A stretch of DNA of 64,000 bases from Williamsia sp. CHRR-6 (GCF_018474015.1 NZ_JAHCSG010000005.1:124001-188000); one strand, 5' to 3'. Shown: positions 35,829 through 52,015, counted from the first letter of the stretch. Notes: generated by a model not told the origin, from the sequence alone. Program-made: numbers and translations.

Positions 35829-38551
35829 CCTCGGCTCGTCTGACACCCGCCGGAGTTCCCGCACCGGTCATCGACCGGTACCGGGCCGAACGCTTCGCGC
35901 TCTTCGACGTCGACCTGGACGATCCGTCTGTCGGCACCTCGACCCATCCGCACGACGAACTCATCGACGCCGCGGGGAACATCCGTTCGCACTGGTCGGA
36001 GCTGGCGACAGCGTATTCACTGGTGGGTGATGAGGGTCTGGCACGGTCGGGCACCCGGCTGCGGACGATGGTCGCCGACGAGGGCATCACCTACAACGTC
36101 ACCGGCGATCAGATGTCCGACCCGGCCCAGACCGCACGGATCTGGCAACTCGACAGCGTGCCGTTGATCCTCGACGACGCCGACTGGGCCGACGTGGAGG
36201 CGGCCGTGGCCCAGCGCGCACGCTTGCTCGACGCACTGCTGACCGACATCTACGGCGACCGACGGACCATCGCCGACGGCCTCGTCCCCGCCGAGATGGT
36301 CTTCGGTCACCCTGGCTACATCCGCAAGGCCGGACGGGTGGCCACCGCGGGATCACACACACTGTTCCTGCACGCCGCCGACATCGGTCGGCGACCCGAC
36401 GGCAGTTTCGTCCTCTGGGGCGACTACACGCAGGCGCCTTCGGGCATCGGCTACGCGATCGCTGATCGACGGCTGAGTTCGCGCAACCTGTCCGGATTGT
36501 TCGGGGCGGTGGGTCCGCGGCCCATCACCACCTTCGCGGGCACCCTGCGGCTGGCGCTGTTCGATCACGCCCCTGGGGGCGTCGACGATCCCACCGTCGT
36601 GGTGCTGAGCCCAGGGTCGTTGTCGGAGACCGCATTCGACCAGGCCTATCTGGCCTCGATGCTGGGGTTCCCGTTGGTGGAGGCCGCCGACCTGCTGGTG
36701 CGCAATGGCGCGGTGTTCATGCGGTTGCTGGGCAGCCTCAAACGGGTCGACGTGATCCTGCGCCGCGTCGATTCACAGTTCTGTGATCCGCTGGACTTGC
36801 GCACAGATTCTCGGCTGGGCGTGGTGGGGCTGGTGGAGGCGATCGCGCGCGGCAACGTCAGCGTGGTCAACACCCTGGGCAGCGGGGTGCTGGAGAATCC
36901 GGCGCTGCACACCGTGATGGGTCGGCTCGCGCCCGCGCTGATCGACGAGCCGCTGATCCTTCCCACCGTCGAGACCTATTGGGGCGGAGACGATCTGCAG
37001 CGCAGTGAGCTGATGGCCCGGACATCGGAGCTGGTGTTCGACAACGTACGCACCGGCGAACATCTCCTCGGCCACCACCTCACCACAGCCCAGGCCGACG
37101 CGCTGCGCGCGCGGCTGGCCGAGCAGACCTGGCAGTGGGTGGGTCGACGGCCTGAACACTGGTCGGTCGCACCGTCGATGACACCTGCCTTCGCCGGAGC
37201 GGTCGGGCGGCTACGGGCGGCGCCGGTCGCGCTGCGCACGTTTGCGGTCGCGCGCACGGGTGGCTACTCGGTGATGCCGGGCGGATTGGGGATGGTGCTC
37301 GGCGCCGGTGCCGATGGCGCCGCGATGGGCGCCATCGCGGCCAAGGACGTCTGGATCACCAGCACCGAACCGATCGGCGACGGGTCGCGGGTCACCGAGT
37401 CCAGTGGGCGTATCGAGGCCGTCGCCATCGACGTCGGTCTCGGGGACCCCAACCACTCGGCGCAGTCGCCGCGGGTGCTGGCCGACCTGTTCTGGTTGGG
37501 GCGCTACGGTGAACGCGCCGAGCTGACCGTTCGGATGGTTGCAGTGGCCCGAGAACGCTTCCAGGCGCGGGATTCTCGACGGCCGCGACAGGGCGATGCG
37601 CTGGGGGTGTACCTGTCCGGGGTGGCCGAGGCCACCACGATGACCGCGCACCTCGGGCTCACCACAGGTGAACCGATCGAACAGGTGATGCCGACGTTGG
37701 TCCGCCTCACCATGTCCCGCTCGGCACCGGGTTCGGTGGCCCATGCGGTGGACCGGCTCGTCGCAGCCGCGCGAGCGGTCCGCGACCAGATGTCGACCAG
37801 TACCTGGATGGTGCTGGGCACCATCGAACGTGCTTTGGCCGACCTCGCCCACTCGGTCGTCGCCGACACCATGGACCGCTCGGCGTCCTACGGCACCGAC
37901 CCCGGGATCGGTGAGAGTGCGACCGATCTCGACCGGGTGGACGTCGGTGAGTTGGCCCGCGCCCACGAGGGGATGTTGCACGGACTGCTGGCGTTGGCCG
38001 GCTTGCAGGCCGAGTCGATGGTGCACGACCCGGGGTGGATGTTCATGGACATCGGTCGACGTCTGGAACGTGCGATCGCTCTGGCTGAGATGACCCGCGC
38101 CGTGCTGGTGCCTCGCCACGATCCCGAGATCGAGCAGGGGTTGCTCGAGGCGTTCCTCATGGCCAACGAGTCGTCAGTGATCTACCGGCGGCGCAACCGG
38201 GGGCTGATGCGACTGCGGCCGGTGATAATGCTGAGCATGTTCGACGATTCCAACCCGCGCTCGATGATCTACCAGTTGACCCTGCTGCGATCGGATCTGT
38301 CCGGACTACCCGATGCGATCCGGACGGCCGCCGCCGAGCGAATCGTCGAAGACCTCATCTCCGAGTTGCGTCGGGTCGATCTGGGCGATCTGGTCAAGCC
38401 CGCCGACACCGGTCGCCGTGAGGAACTGTCGACGTTGATGCAGACCATCGCCTCGGGCGCGCGCGAGGTGTCAGATGTGTTGAACCGCACCAGGTTCGCC
38501 CCGCCCAGGGACCTGCGCCCACTGTGGGGCGCACGAACGGCGCTGCCGTGA
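35825..38551 (+). CDS. Circularly permuted ATP-grasp plus alpha-E domain protein
   Basis: A 908-residue protein. The N-terminal about 500 residues form the circularly permuted type 2 ATP-grasp (DUF404/407, COG2308-like), with MVADEGITYNV, VLSPGSLSETAFDQAYLA and the loop RVDSQFCDPLDL. The C-terminal about 320 residues, starting near LADLFWLGRYGERAE, are the alpha-E domain (COG2307-like). The fusion is the same as in mycobacterial Rv2567. ATP-grasp enzymes ligate carboxylates to amines, so peptide-bond formation is the expected chemistry. Both junctions to neighbours are 4-base overlaps (GTGA), so the three proteins are probably made together. Confidence 0.9.
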   Translation: MTSARLTPAGVPAPVIDRYRAERFALFDVDLDDPSVGTSTHPHDELIDAAGNIRSHWSELATAYSLVGDEGLARSGTRLRTMVADEGITYNVTGDQMSDPAQTARIWQLDSVPLILDDADWADVEAAVAQRARLLDALLTDIYGDRRTIADGLVPAEMVFGHPGYIRKAGRVATAGSHTLFLHAADIGRRPDGSFVLWGDYTQAPSGIGYAIADRRLSSRNLSGLFGAVGPRPITTFAGTLRLALFDHAPGGVDDPTVVVLSPGSLSETAFDQAYLASMLGFPLVEAADLLVRNGAVFMRLLGSLKRVDVILRRVDSQFCDPLDLRTDSRLGVVGLVEAIARGNVSVVNTLGSGVLENPALHTVMGRLAPALIDEPLILPTVETYWGGDDLQRSELMARTSELVFDNVRTGEHLLGHHLTTAQADALRARLAEQTWQWVGRRPEHWSVAPSMTPAFAGAVGRLRAAPVALRTFAVARTGGYSVMPGGLGMVLGAGADGAAMGAIAAKDVWITSTEPIGDGSRVTESSGRIEAVAIDVGLGDPNHSAQSPRVLADLFWLGRYGERAELTVRMVAVARERFQARDSRRPRQGDALGVYLSGVAEATTMTAHLGLTTGEPIEQVMPTLVRLTMSRSAPGSVAHAVDRLVAAARAVRDQMSTSTWMVLGTIERALADLAHSVVADTMDRSASYGTDPGIGESATDLDRVDVGELARAHEGMLHGLLALAGLQAESMVHDPGWMFMDIGRRLERAIALAEMTRAVLVPRHDPEIEQGLLEAFLMANESSVIYRRRNRGLMRLRPVIMLSMFDDSNPRSMIYQLTLLRSDLSGLPDAIRTAAAERIVEDLISELRRVDLGDLVKPADTGRREELSTLMQTIASGAREVSDVLNRTRFAPPRDLRPLWGARTALP

Positions 38552-39492
38552 GCCATCCGCTGGTGCCGGCGACCGCCGGTGATCGGCGCCGTTATCGGGT
38601 CACCCACCGCACCGTCTACGACTACGACGACGTGGTGAGCTCGTCCTACGGTCGCTGTTTCCTGTTGCCTCGTGACCTGCCCGGACAACGAGTGATCGAG
38701 TCGGCGGTGCTGATCGATCCCGAACCCGCCGATCGTTCCACCGGTGTCGACGTTTTCGGCAACAGCGACACCTACTTCCACGTGCGTACCCCGCATCGCC
38801 GACTCGAGGTGGTGGGTTCCTCGATCGTCGACGTCGACCCGGTGGACCTCGAGGCCCTGCGGGCCCCCGGTGCTCTGGCGAACTGGGAATCGGCGCGACC
38901 CCGGGTTGCGGGGACCCCGGTCGAGGTGGAGTTCACCCTGGATCTGATGCCGCCGGAGATCTCTCCCGCAGTCCGCGACTACGCCGACGAGATCATCGTG
39001 GCGGGTCGACCGATGATCGAGGTGGTGGCCGAGCTGACCACACGCATCCATGCCGACTTCGCCTACCGGTCCGGGTCGACGGCCATCAGCACCCGCGTCG
39101 ACACCGTCATGAGCCGTCGGGAAGGGGTCTGCCAGGACTTCGCCCGGGTCGCCATCGCGTGTCTGCGGTCCAAGGGTCTGGCCGCGCGATACGTCTCGGG
39201 TTACCTGGCCACCGATCCGCCGCCGGGCCGTGAACGGGTGGTCGGCGCCGACGCCAGCCACGCATGGTTGCAGGTCTTCGTGCCCGACGTCGGGTGGATC
39301 GGGCTGGATCCGACGAACGACAAGTTCGTCGACGAGCGTTACGTCGTGCTGGCCTGGGGTCGCGACTACGACGACGTGCCACCGCTGCGGGGAGTCATCT
39401 ATACCGATTCGGCATCGAGCACCATCACGGTGTCGGTGGACGTGGCACCCCAGGACGACACGCCGTCGATGCAGGTCGCACGCTCGGGCTGA
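38548..39492 (+). CDS. Transglutaminase-like cysteine peptidase family protein
   Basis: A 314-residue protein with the N-terminal transglutaminase-associated domain (about 10-95) and the core with catalytic Cys in REGVCQDFARV, His in ASHAWLQVF and Asp in GLDPTND. No signal peptide is present, so it acts in the cytoplasm. Length matches the mycobacterial homologue Rv2569c as I recall. In the amidoligase model it would cleave or transfer the peptide made by the ATP-grasp protein. It is the third gene of the coupled cluster; a 127-base gap follows. Confidence 0.9.
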   Translation: MSHPLVPATAGDRRRYRVTHRTVYDYDDVVSSSYGRCFLLPRDLPGQRVIESAVLIDPEPADRSTGVDVFGNSDTYFHVRTPHRRLEVVGSSIVDVDPVDLEALRAPGALANWESARPRVAGTPVEVEFTLDLMPPEISPAVRDYADEIIVAGRPMIEVVAELTTRIHADFAYRSGSTAISTRVDTVMSRREGVCQDFARVAIACLRSKGLAARYVSGYLATDPPPGRERVVGADASHAWLQVFVPDVGWIGLDPTNDKFVDERYVVLAWGRDYDDVPPLRGVIYTDSASSTITVSVDVAPQDDTPSMQVARSG

Positions 39493-39619
39493 GCTCGATT
39501 CCGACCCGGTGCGGGTCCAGGTGGACACCTGCACGCCTGCGATCAGCGGTGGTCGAAGTGTCCGGGTTGCCGGTTCCCCTCGACAGCGGGCGGCACGGCT
39601 TGGGTAGGTTTGTGGAGAA

Positions 39620-40753
39620 ATGACCGTCATCACTCCGAGCCGCCCGGCACAGGCGGTCCGTGTTGCCGAGCGCGTGTTGTCGGCTCGCGCCGGATCTGCG
39701 GTCACCCTGGCCGACCCGATCGACCTCGGTGGCAGTGGACGTACCTCGGTGGTGCGAGCCCGGGTGGCGCAGAACCCGCTCTCACTCGATCGCAGCCTGG
39801 TGCTCAAGGTGTTTCCCGCCGACGCACACGATGGCGCGTTCGCCCGCGAGCTCGCGTCCTACAAGTACGCCACCGCCCTGCCTTCTGACTCCCGGCCGGG
39901 ACCACAGCTGATCGCCTCGGACACCGCAGCGCGGTTGTTGGTGCTCAGCGACCTGGGAGACGGTCGATCGATGGTGGAGCTGCTCGGCAGCACCGATTGG
40001 TCCGACACCAGTCATGCCATCAGCGCCTGGGGGCAGGCGTTGGGGCGGATGCATGCCGCCACCGTCGGCGGTGAGGCCGACTTCGCGGCCCTGCTTCGGC
40101 ACGGTCCGGGTCACGAAACCGTCGAGGCGGTCCGGGTGCCTGCGGGTGCGGCGGTTCAGGTGGCCGCCGACCTGATCGCAGCCGCGGTGGGGGTGCGGCT
40201 GCACGCCGAGGTCCTCGAGATGCTGCACCAGTGCCCGCATCTGTTCTCCGACGGAGACCACCGGGCGTTCAGCCCGTCGGACGTGGGGCCGCCGAACATC
40301 CTGATCAACGACGACGGCGTGCAGTTCATGGACTACGAGTGGGGTGGCTTCCGCGACGCCACCCTCGACATCGCCTACGCGCTGGTCACCTTCGTGCCCG
40401 AGCTGGCGCCCCGGTGGATGGCGCGACGCGACGAGTTGGAGACGGCGTTGATCGACGCCTGGCGATCGGAGATCCAGGCGATCTGGCCGGCTCTGGTCCA
40501 CGACGGGCAGATGCACCGCAAGGTGTTGGCTGCGCGCACGCTGTGGGTGTGGTTGTCGACCGCCTGGATGCTGGACCCCGATCTCGACGTCGATCAGCGC
40601 ACCCACGGCCTGGCGGTGCGCAGCAACGATCCTGCCGTGCTGGTGGCGCGGTGGCGCGACCTGTCGGCTGCGGGCCGCCGGATCGGACTGGTCGGGATGG
40701 GCGACTCGTGCGCTGAGGTGGCCGATGCCCTCGACGCGGCCTGGCATCGCTGA
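39620..40753 (+). CDS. APH/phosphotransferase-family kinase-like protein
   Basis: A 377-residue soluble protein with a kinase-like fold. The N-lobe shows [14 protein letters not shown] and VLKVF with the presumed ATP-binding lysine. The catalytic loop reads [15 protein letters not shown], so a Ser replaces the His of the usual HGDxxxxN, as in several members of this family. The metal-binding MDYEWGG follows. The substrate is unknown; a small molecule is likely. It lies between the transglutaminase cluster and rarA, 5 bases before the rarA ATG. Its ribosome-binding site is weak. Confidence 0.8.
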   Translation: MTVITPSRPAQAVRVAERVLSARAGSAVTLADPIDLGGSGRTSVVRARVAQNPLSLDRSLVLKVFPADAHDGAFARELASYKYATALPSDSRPGPQLIASDTAARLLVLSDLGDGRSMVELLGSTDWSDTSHAISAWGQALGRMHAATVGGEADFAALLRHGPGHETVEAVRVPAGAAVQVAADLIAAAVGVRLHAEVLEMLHQCPHLFSDGDHRAFSPSDVGPPNILINDDGVQFMDYEWGGFRDATLDIAYALVTFVPELAPRWMARRDELETALIDAWRSEIQAIWPALVHDGQMHRKVLAARTLWVWLSTAWMLDPDLDVDQRTHGLAVRSNDPAVLVARWRDLSAAGRRIGLVGMGDSCAEVADALDAAWHR

Positions 40754-40758
40754 GACCC

Positions 40759-42129
40759 ATGACCCACCCCGAGGGTGATGGCCTCTTCGCCGCGCCTGAT
40801 GACCCCGAACCGGTCGCTCCACACCACCCGGGCCTGGGCGGGCCGTTGGCGGTGCGCATGCGTCCGCAGACCGTCGACGAGATCGTCGGGCAACGTCATC
40901 TGCTGAGCCCCGGATCCCCACTGCGTCGGCTGATCGAGGGCTCCGGTGCAGCATCGGTGCTGCTCTACGGTCCGCCGGGCACCGGAAAGACCACGATGGC
41001 GTCGTTGATCTCCACCGCCACCGGCCGCAGGTTCGAGGCGCTTTCAGCGCTGTCGGCCGGGGTGAAGGAGGTGCGTGCGGTGATCGACGCGGCCCGGCGC
41101 CGACTGGTGGAGGGCCGCTCGACGGTCTTGTTCATCGATGAGGTGCACCGCTTCTCCAAGACCCAGCAGGATGCACTGCTCGACGCGGTCGAGAACCGGG
41201 TGGTGCTGCTGGTGGCCGCCACCACCGAGAATCCGTCGTTTTCGGTGGTGGCCCCGCTGCTCTCGAGATCGCTTGTGCTGCAGCTGCAGCCGCTCTCCGA
41301 TGCCGACATCGGGGAGGTACTCGACCGCGCGGTCACCGATGATCGGGGACTGGCCGGTGCGGTGACGATCAGCCCCGACGCTCGCGCCCACCTGATCGCA
41401 CTGTCCGGCGGTGACGCTCGCAAGGCACTGACCGCGCTGGACGTGGCCGCCGATGTGGCACTCGGGCGCGATGGCCCCGACTCGACGGTGGGACTCGCCG
41501 ACGTCGAGTCGGCCCTGGACACCGCCGCGGTGCGCTACGACCGCGACGGCGATGCCCACTACGACGTCATCAGCGCCTTCATCAAGTCCATCCGAGGGTC
41601 CGACGCCGACGCCGCCGTGCACTACCTGGCGCGGATGATCACCGCCGGCGAGGACCCGCGATTCATCGCCCGCCGCTTGATGATCCACGCCAGTGAGGAC
41701 ATCGGCATGGCCGATCCGACGGCGCTGCAGGTGGCCGTGGCCGCGGCCCAGGTGGTGGCGCTGGTGGGGATGCCCGAGGCGCGACTGGCCTTGACCCAGG
41801 CCACCATCCACCTGGCCACCGCACCGAAGTCACCTGCGGTGGTCGCGGCGATCGGTGCGGCCATGGGCGACGTGGCGGCGGGCAAGATCGGCCTGGTGCC
41901 CCCACATCTGCGCGATGGCCACTACGCCGGGGCGGCAGCATTGGGCAATGCGCAGGGATATCGCTACCCGCACGATGTCACCGACGGCGTGCTGGCACAG
42001 CAGTATCCGCCCGACGATCTCGTGGGTGTCGACTACTACCGGCCGACCGACCATGGGCACGAGCGTGAGATCGCGGCCCGGCTACGACGGCTCCGGTCGA
42101 TCGTCCGTGGCCTGGGAGGCAGGCGGTAG
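40759..42129 (+). CDS. rarA: Replication-associated recombination ATPase RarA/MgsA
   Basis: An AAA+ clamp-loader-like ATPase of 456 residues acting at stalled replication forks. It has Walker [13 protein letters not shown], Walker [11 protein letters not shown], sensor 1 TTENPSF and the C-terminal tetramerisation domain with [19 protein letters not shown] and EDIGMADP. The N-terminus [15 protein letters not shown] is characteristic. It precedes alaS, the standard order in actinobacteria, with a 57-base gap. Confidence 0.95.
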   Translation: MTHPEGDGLFAAPDDPEPVAPHHPGLGGPLAVRMRPQTVDEIVGQRHLLSPGSPLRRLIEGSGAASVLLYGPPGTGKTTMASLISTATGRRFEALSALSAGVKEVRAVIDAARRRLVEGRSTVLFIDEVHRFSKTQQDALLDAVENRVVLLVAATTENPSFSVVAPLLSRSLVLQLQPLSDADIGEVLDRAVTDDRGLAGAVTISPDARAHLIALSGGDARKALTALDVAADVALGRDGPDSTVGLADVESALDTAAVRYDRDGDAHYDVISAFIKSIRGSDADAAVHYLARMITAGEDPRFIARRLMIHASEDIGMADPTALQVAVAAAQVVALVGMPEARLALTQATIHLATAPKSPAVVAAIGAAMGDVAAGKIGLVPPHLRDGHYAGAAALGNAQGYRYPHDVTDGVLAQQYPPDDLVGVDYYRPTDHGHEREIAARLRRLRSIVRGLGGRR

Positions 42130-42186
42130 TGTGGTCACACCGTCAGCCACCGCCGGTGGCGTCGTATCGGCAGTGAGGACCACCAG

Positions 42187-44855
<2,669 letters not shown>

Positions 44856-44859
<4 letters not shown>

Positions 44860-45353
44860 ACCCAGCCGACGCCCGGTCGTCGAACGCGCCGCCACCTGAG
44901 CGTGGACGGCGGATCGCCGTCGATGTCGGAAGCGTGCGCATCGGCGTCGCATCGTGTGATCCTGACGGGGTGCTCGCCACCCCGCTCGAGACGGTCGCCC
45001 GGACAGCTGACGGCCGCGACGCCGACCGGATCGCGGCGCTGGTAGACGAATACGAGGCGGTCGAGGTGATCGTCGGACTGCCGACCACGCTGCGTGGCGA
45101 GCACGGTCGCGCAGCTGATGCGGTCGAGGCGTTCGTCGCCGTGCTGGCGCCACGGATCGACCCGGTGCCCATCACGTTGCACGACGAGCGACTGACCACC
45201 ACCGTGGCCACCCAGATGCTGCGCGCCGGTGGTCGATCGGCCAAGAAGCAACGCGCGGTGATCGATCAAGCTGCCGCGGTCGCCATCTTGCAGTCGTGGC
45301 TGGATCTGCGGGCCACCCGACGAGCGGCGAGCGCGAGGCAACTCGGTGACTGA
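44856..45353 (+). CDS. ruvX: Putative pre-16S rRNA nuclease YqgF/RuvX
   Basis: A 165-residue RNase H-like protein with [18 protein letters not shown] at the N-terminus, [14 protein letters not shown] and the DERLTT motif. The family trims the 5' end of 16S rRNA and has been linked to Holliday-junction resolution. The first about 20 residues form a polar extension. GTG overlaps the alaS stop, and the last 8 bases overlap mltG, so alaS-ruvX-mltG are coupled. Confidence 0.93.
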
Positions 45354-47106
45354 TGAACCGCGCGCCTCACGGCGCGGCCGCCACGACGCGGGCGATCCGA
45401 CCGAGACGCTCCGTCTGCGCCGGCTGCTGGAGAACGCCCCGCCCAACGACCGCCCGCATCGACGGGCCCGACGCGACCCTGTCGAGCCCGAGCGCGACAC
45501 TCCCGCCTGGATGGTGGGTCGTGGCGATCTCGAGGCCACCGGTCCCGTGGGAGACCCGGTCCCAGAAACCCCGGCCGGTGCACCGCCACCGCCCCGGCGG
45601 CAGACCGATCGATCCCGACGCGCCGCGCCTGCGGATCCTTCTCGACGCGCGCGGCAGGCCGACCCGCCGACCGGTCCGATCGACCCCCGCCCGATCGACC
45701 CCCGACCGATCGACCCCCGACCGATCGACCCCCGCCCCGTCGAGGCATGGCCGGAGCGGGTGGAGAATCCAGCATCCGAGGTGCGAACCGACCCAGACCG
45801 CCGGTCGCCGTGGCCCTCCGACCCCACACCGACGGCAGAGGCGTTGCGGGCCCGGCGCCCCCGACAGGTGGGCGCGGTCTCCGATCCTCGCGCCGTTGAC
45901 GGCGAGGGTGACCCGGGGTCGTCCAGAGCGATCGCGCCGCGTCGCCGTCGCACCTCGACCGGGCGATCTCGCACCCGCCGACGCGTGACCATCGCACTGG
46001 TCATGGTGGTGTTGCTCGGGCTCATCGGGGGCGTGGGATACGCGGGACTGAAGTTCACCGGCTACTTCACCGACGACTCCGACTACTCCAACACCGCGGG
46101 TACCGGCGACGTGTTGGTGCAGATCCCGCAGGACGCCACCCTGACCAGGTTCGGGGAGATACTGCACGATCGCGGTGTGGTGGCCAGCGTCGCCGCATTC
46201 GTCTCCGCCGCCGACAACAAGCCCATCTCCGCGGGGTTCTACAAGCTCCGAACCGGCATCCCCGCCACTCGTGCGGTGGCCATGTTGGGCGGCGACGACA
46301 ACCGGGTGGGACGCCTGGTCATCCCGGCGGGACGCCAACTCGACACCAAGAAGACCGCCGACGGCAAGAACACCGTCGGCATCTTTGCGATGCTCGCCGA
46401 CGCGACCACCGTCACCATCAACGGCAAGAAGACCGGCCCCACGCCCGAACAACTGGCTCAGGCGGCGGCCACGGCCAGCCCGGCCGATCTCGGGGTGCCC
46501 GAGTGGGCCACCGCCGACGTGGCCAAACTCACCGGCGACCACCGCCGGATCGAGGGCTTGATCGCGCCGATCGCCTGGGAGAGCATCGACCCGGCCCTGT
46601 CGCCGACCGCGATGCTCAAGTATCTGATCGTCGGCAGCGCAAGGTACTTCGAGCAGTGGGGGTTGCTGAACAAGAACCCGACCGGGCTCTCTCCGTATCA
46701 GGCGCTGGTCTCGGCGTCGGTGGTGGAGCGCGAGGTGTCCATGACCGCCGACTACGGAAAGGTGGCCCGCGTCATCACCAACCGGCTCGGCCGCAACCAG
46801 AAGTTGGAGATGGACTCCACCGCGAACTACACCGCAGCGGTGGTCAACATCGACGTGTTCGGCGACGCTTACACCGCCGAGACCAAGTGGAACACCTATC
46901 GGGTGTCGGGCCTGCCGGCCACCCCCATCGGTGCGGTGGGGCGCGACGCCCTGACCGCGGCGTTGGATCCGCCCGCAGGCAACTGGGTCTACTTCGTCAC
47001 CGTCGACGCCAAGGGCACCACCCTGTTCACCCCGGACTACGAGCAGCATCTACGTAACCGGCAGCTGGCGTGTTCCAACAAGATCCTCACCACCGGATGT
47101 CAGTGA
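45346..47106 (+). CDS. mltG: Endolytic murein transglycosylase MltG
   Basis: Cuts nascent glycan strands and so limits peptidoglycan chain length. The 586-residue protein has an unusually long, Arg/Pro-rich cytoplasmic N-terminus of about 210 residues, a transmembrane helix at about 214-234, then the YceG/MltG domain outside the membrane. The catalytic glutamate is E461 in ASVVEREVS. Residues 111-130 are four PIDPR repeats. GTG 45346 lies inside ruvX. The cytoplasmic extension is much longer than in E. coli and could be a docking or phosphorylation region. Confidence 0.93.
   Translation: MTDEPRASRRGRHDAGDPTETLRLRRLLENAPPNDRPHRRARRDPVEPERDTPAWMVGRGDLEATGPVGDPVPETPAGAPPPPRRQTDRSRRAAPADPSRRARQADPPTGPIDPRPIDPRPIDPRPIDPRPVEAWPERVENPASEVRTDPDRRSPWPSDPTPTAEALRARRPRQVGAVSDPRAVDGEGDPGSSRAIAPRRRRTSTGRSRTRRRVTIALVMVVLLGLIGGVGYAGLKFTGYFTDDSDYSNTAGTGDVLVQIPQDATLTRFGEILHDRGVVASVAAFVSAADNKPISAGFYKLRTGIPATRAVAMLGGDDNRVGRLVIPAGRQLDTKKTADGKNTVGIFAMLADATTVTINGKKTGPTPEQLAQAAATASPADLGVPEWATADVAKLTGDHRRIEGLIAPIAWESIDPALSPTAMLKYLIVGSARYFEQWGLLNKNPTGLSPYQALVSASVVEREVSMTADYGKVARVITNRLGRNQKLEMDSTANYTAAVVNIDVFGDAYTAETKWNTYRVSGLPATPIGAVGRDALTAALDPPAGNWVYFVTVDAKGTTLFTPDYEQHLRNRQLACSNKILTTGCQ
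45676..45735 (+). repeat. Four 15-bp in-frame repeats in mltG (PIDPR)
   Basis: CCGATCGACCCCCGC and close copies run four times without spacing, encoding PIDPR x4 in the cytoplasmic tail. A fifth, decayed copy may follow (PRPVEAW). In-frame length variation between strains would be expected from slippage. Confidence 0.9.
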
Positions 47107-47948
47107 CGTCGATCCCGACCGGCTCTGCGCCGTCGCGGCACGCGGCTGTGCTGGGTTCGCCGATCGGGCATTCCCGCTCACCTGATCTGCACCTGGCGGC
47201 CTACCGTGCCCTGGGGCTGGACTGGGACTATCGGCGTATCGAGTGCGATGAGGCGGCCCTGCCGGGAGTGGTTGCAGGACTGGATGATTCCTGGGTCGGC
47301 CTGTCGGTGACCATGCCGGGCAAGGTGGCGGCACTCGCGGTGGCCGACACCGCCACCACCCGAGCGCGGCAGGTGGGTTCGGCGAACACACTCGTCCACC
47401 GCGACGGTCGCTGGCACGCAGACTGCACCGACATCGACGGTGTCACCGGGGCCCTGGCCCACGTCGGTGCCGGTCGTCTCGACGGCGCTCCGGCGGTGCT
47501 TCTCGGGGCCGGCGGTACCGCGCGTCCGGCCCTGGCCGCATTGTTTGCAGCCGGGGTGGGATCGGTGTCGGTGGTGGTACGTGACTCGGCCCGCGCCGGC
47601 GACATCTGTTCTCTCGCCGACGAACTGGGGGTGGCGGTGACGGTGCGTGGGTTCGTGGACGGGCCGGAGTTGGCGGGAGCTGCCGCCGCGGCTGCGGTCA
47701 CGGTGAGCACGGTGCCCGCCGCGGCAGCAGAGCCGCTGGCCCAGACCTTGAGCCGGACCCCGGCGTTGGTCGACGCGATTTATGCGCCCTGGCCCACCCC
47801 GCTGGCTGCGGCGGTCACCTCGCGCGGCGGCCGGGTGGCAGGGGGACTGGTGATGCTGCTACATCAGGCGTTCACCCAGGTCGAACTGTTCACGGGGCAG
47901 CCCGCGCCGCAGGCGGCCATGGCGGCCGCGCTGGAGCCCCGGTCCTGA
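47097..47948 (+). CDS. aroE: Shikimate dehydrogenase
   Basis: Reduces 3-dehydroshikimate to shikimate with NADPH. The 283-residue protein has the substrate motif GSPIGHSRSPDLH, the catalytic lysine in TMPGKVAAL, SANTLV and the dinucleotide-binding LLGAGGTARPAL (Gly-rich turn). ATG 47097 and GTG 47103 both overlap the mltG end; GTG 47103 would give the 4-base overlap typical here, so the start is uncertain by two codons. aroC and the aroK-aroB fusion follow after a prepilin-peptidase-like gene, making an almost complete shikimate set. Confidence 0.93.
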   Translation: MSVTSIPTGSAPSRHAAVLGSPIGHSRSPDLHLAAYRALGLDWDYRRIECDEAALPGVVAGLDDSWVGLSVTMPGKVAALAVADTATTRARQVGSANTLVHRDGRWHADCTDIDGVTGALAHVGAGRLDGAPAVLLGAGGTARPALAALFAAGVGSVSVVVRDSARAGDICSLADELGVAVTVRGFVDGPELAGAAAAAAVTVSTVPAAAAEPLAQTLSRTPALVDAIYAPWPTPLAAAVTSRGGRVAGGLVMLLHQAFTQVELFTGQPAPQAAMAAALEPRS

Positions 47949-48080
47949 CGGTGACGGCCGAACACCACACGGCCACCTGACTTCTCGGTGGTGGTCCACA
48001 GGAGCAGCCAGAGCGGGGCCGATGTGGACAACCATCCAGATCGTCGCGTGCGGGGTGATCTGTCACCGCATCATGAGCCG

Positions 48081-48500
48081 ATGTACACCCTCGGACATCC
48101 CCTGCTCAGCTGGTCGATCGTGATGTGGCTGGCCGTGCTGAGTCGCCACGACCTCGACACCCGGCGGCTGCCCAACCGGCTGACCCTGATACCCATCGTC
48201 GCCGTGTTGGCCTCGGTGGTCAGCACACCCGAGGTGATCGGCGCGGTGATCGTGGCCGCGCTCCCGTATCTCGTGGGTCGCATCATCGGCGGGTGTGGCG
48301 GTGGCGACCTTAAGCTGGCAGTGGTGCTCGGTGCTCTGGCCGCAGATCCCGCGCGGGCTGCGGTACTGGTTCTCGCGGCGGTCACCCTGACCCTGGTCGG
48401 CATGGCCGTGCGCCGATGTCGGGGGCGAGGCCCCGACGCGGTGGCGCACGGCCCGGCGCTGGGGCTGGCCGCGGTGGCGGTGCTCCCGCTGGCGGTGTGA
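48081..48500 (+). CDS. Prepilin peptidase-like (A24 family) membrane protein
   Basis: A 139-residue membrane protein with about four hydrophobic segments. Both A24 active-site aspartates are visible: [15 protein letters not shown] and the [12 protein letters not shown] motif. A24 enzymes cut the leader of type IV pilins or related proteins; the short actinobacterial form lacks the N-terminal methylase domain. No pilin gene is in the window. ATG 48081 opens directly before the first helix. It lies between aroE and aroC, also the mycobacterial arrangement (Rv2551c). Confidence 0.85.
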   Translation: MYTLGHPLLSWSIVMWLAVLSRHDLDTRRLPNRLTLIPIVAVLASVVSTPEVIGAVIVAALPYLVGRIIGGCGGGDLKLAVVLGALAADPARAAVLVLAAVTLTLVGMAVRRCRGRGPDAVAHGPALGLAAVAVLPLAV

Positions 48501-48549
48501 GGCGTCCCAGGGCAGGAGCATCCGATGCGGCGTGGAAGGATGGGGAATC

Positions 48550-51443
<2,894 letters not shown>

Positions 51444-51476
51444 CGGTTGCGGCGGCTCACGCTCGCCGCACGAGAC

Positions 51477-51941
51477 TCAGACGGTTTCGGGCTGTCGGTC
51501 GTGGGTCGCGGCCGAGCGGGCCTCGCGGCGCGCCAGGTAGCGGCCCAGGCCGGCTCCGGTGAAGGCTGGGACGAACACCAGCAGCGCGGTGAACGAGGCT
51601 CCGGCGATGAGCTCGATGAAGAAGCTGTTCTGACCCATCCCGGCCAACGCAAAGTTGCTCAGCGCCCAGCAGACGACCCCCGAGATCACTCCGGCCACGA
51701 GCCCGGCCTTGAGCCACAGCACGGTGAGGTCGCCGTAGTCGTCCGGGTCGTCGTGCGCCCGGCCGTCGGAGATGCCGTCGATCCCGCCCCAGATGACGGC
51801 GATGACGATGACCACCGCGACAGCGATCACTTTCCACCAGGTGCCGTGCAGTGGGGCGTTGACGACGGCGACGCCGAGCAGGATGCGGGCCACGATGTGG
51901 ACCAGTGCCATCGGTACACCGCGGATCAACCAGGAAGCCAT
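51477..51941 (-). CDS. Small four-helix membrane protein (B-4DMT-like)
   Basis: A 154-residue protein with hydrophobic segments at about residues 8-28, 35-55, 75-97 and 105-130, resembling the B-4DMT family of actinobacterial membrane proteins of unknown role. A polar loop SDGRAHDDPDDYGD separates helices 2 and 3. ATG 51941 is chosen because it opens just before the first helix. It is convergent with the aroK-aroB gene (33-base gap) and divergent from the M24 peptidase gene. Confidence 0.75.
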   Translation of the reverse strand: MASWLIRGVPMALVHIVARILLGVAVVNAPLHGTWWKVIAVAVVIVIAVIWGGIDGISDGRAHDDPDDYGDLTVLWLKAGLVAGVISGVVCWALSNFALAGMGQNSFFIELIAGASFTALLVFVPAFTGAGLGRYLARREARSAATHDRQPETV

Positions 51942-52015
51942 GAGGTCAGAGCGTACCCAACCCGCCGCGTCGTGTGTGCGGCACCACACCGCGCGTGCGT
52001 CGGTAGCGTGAGGCG

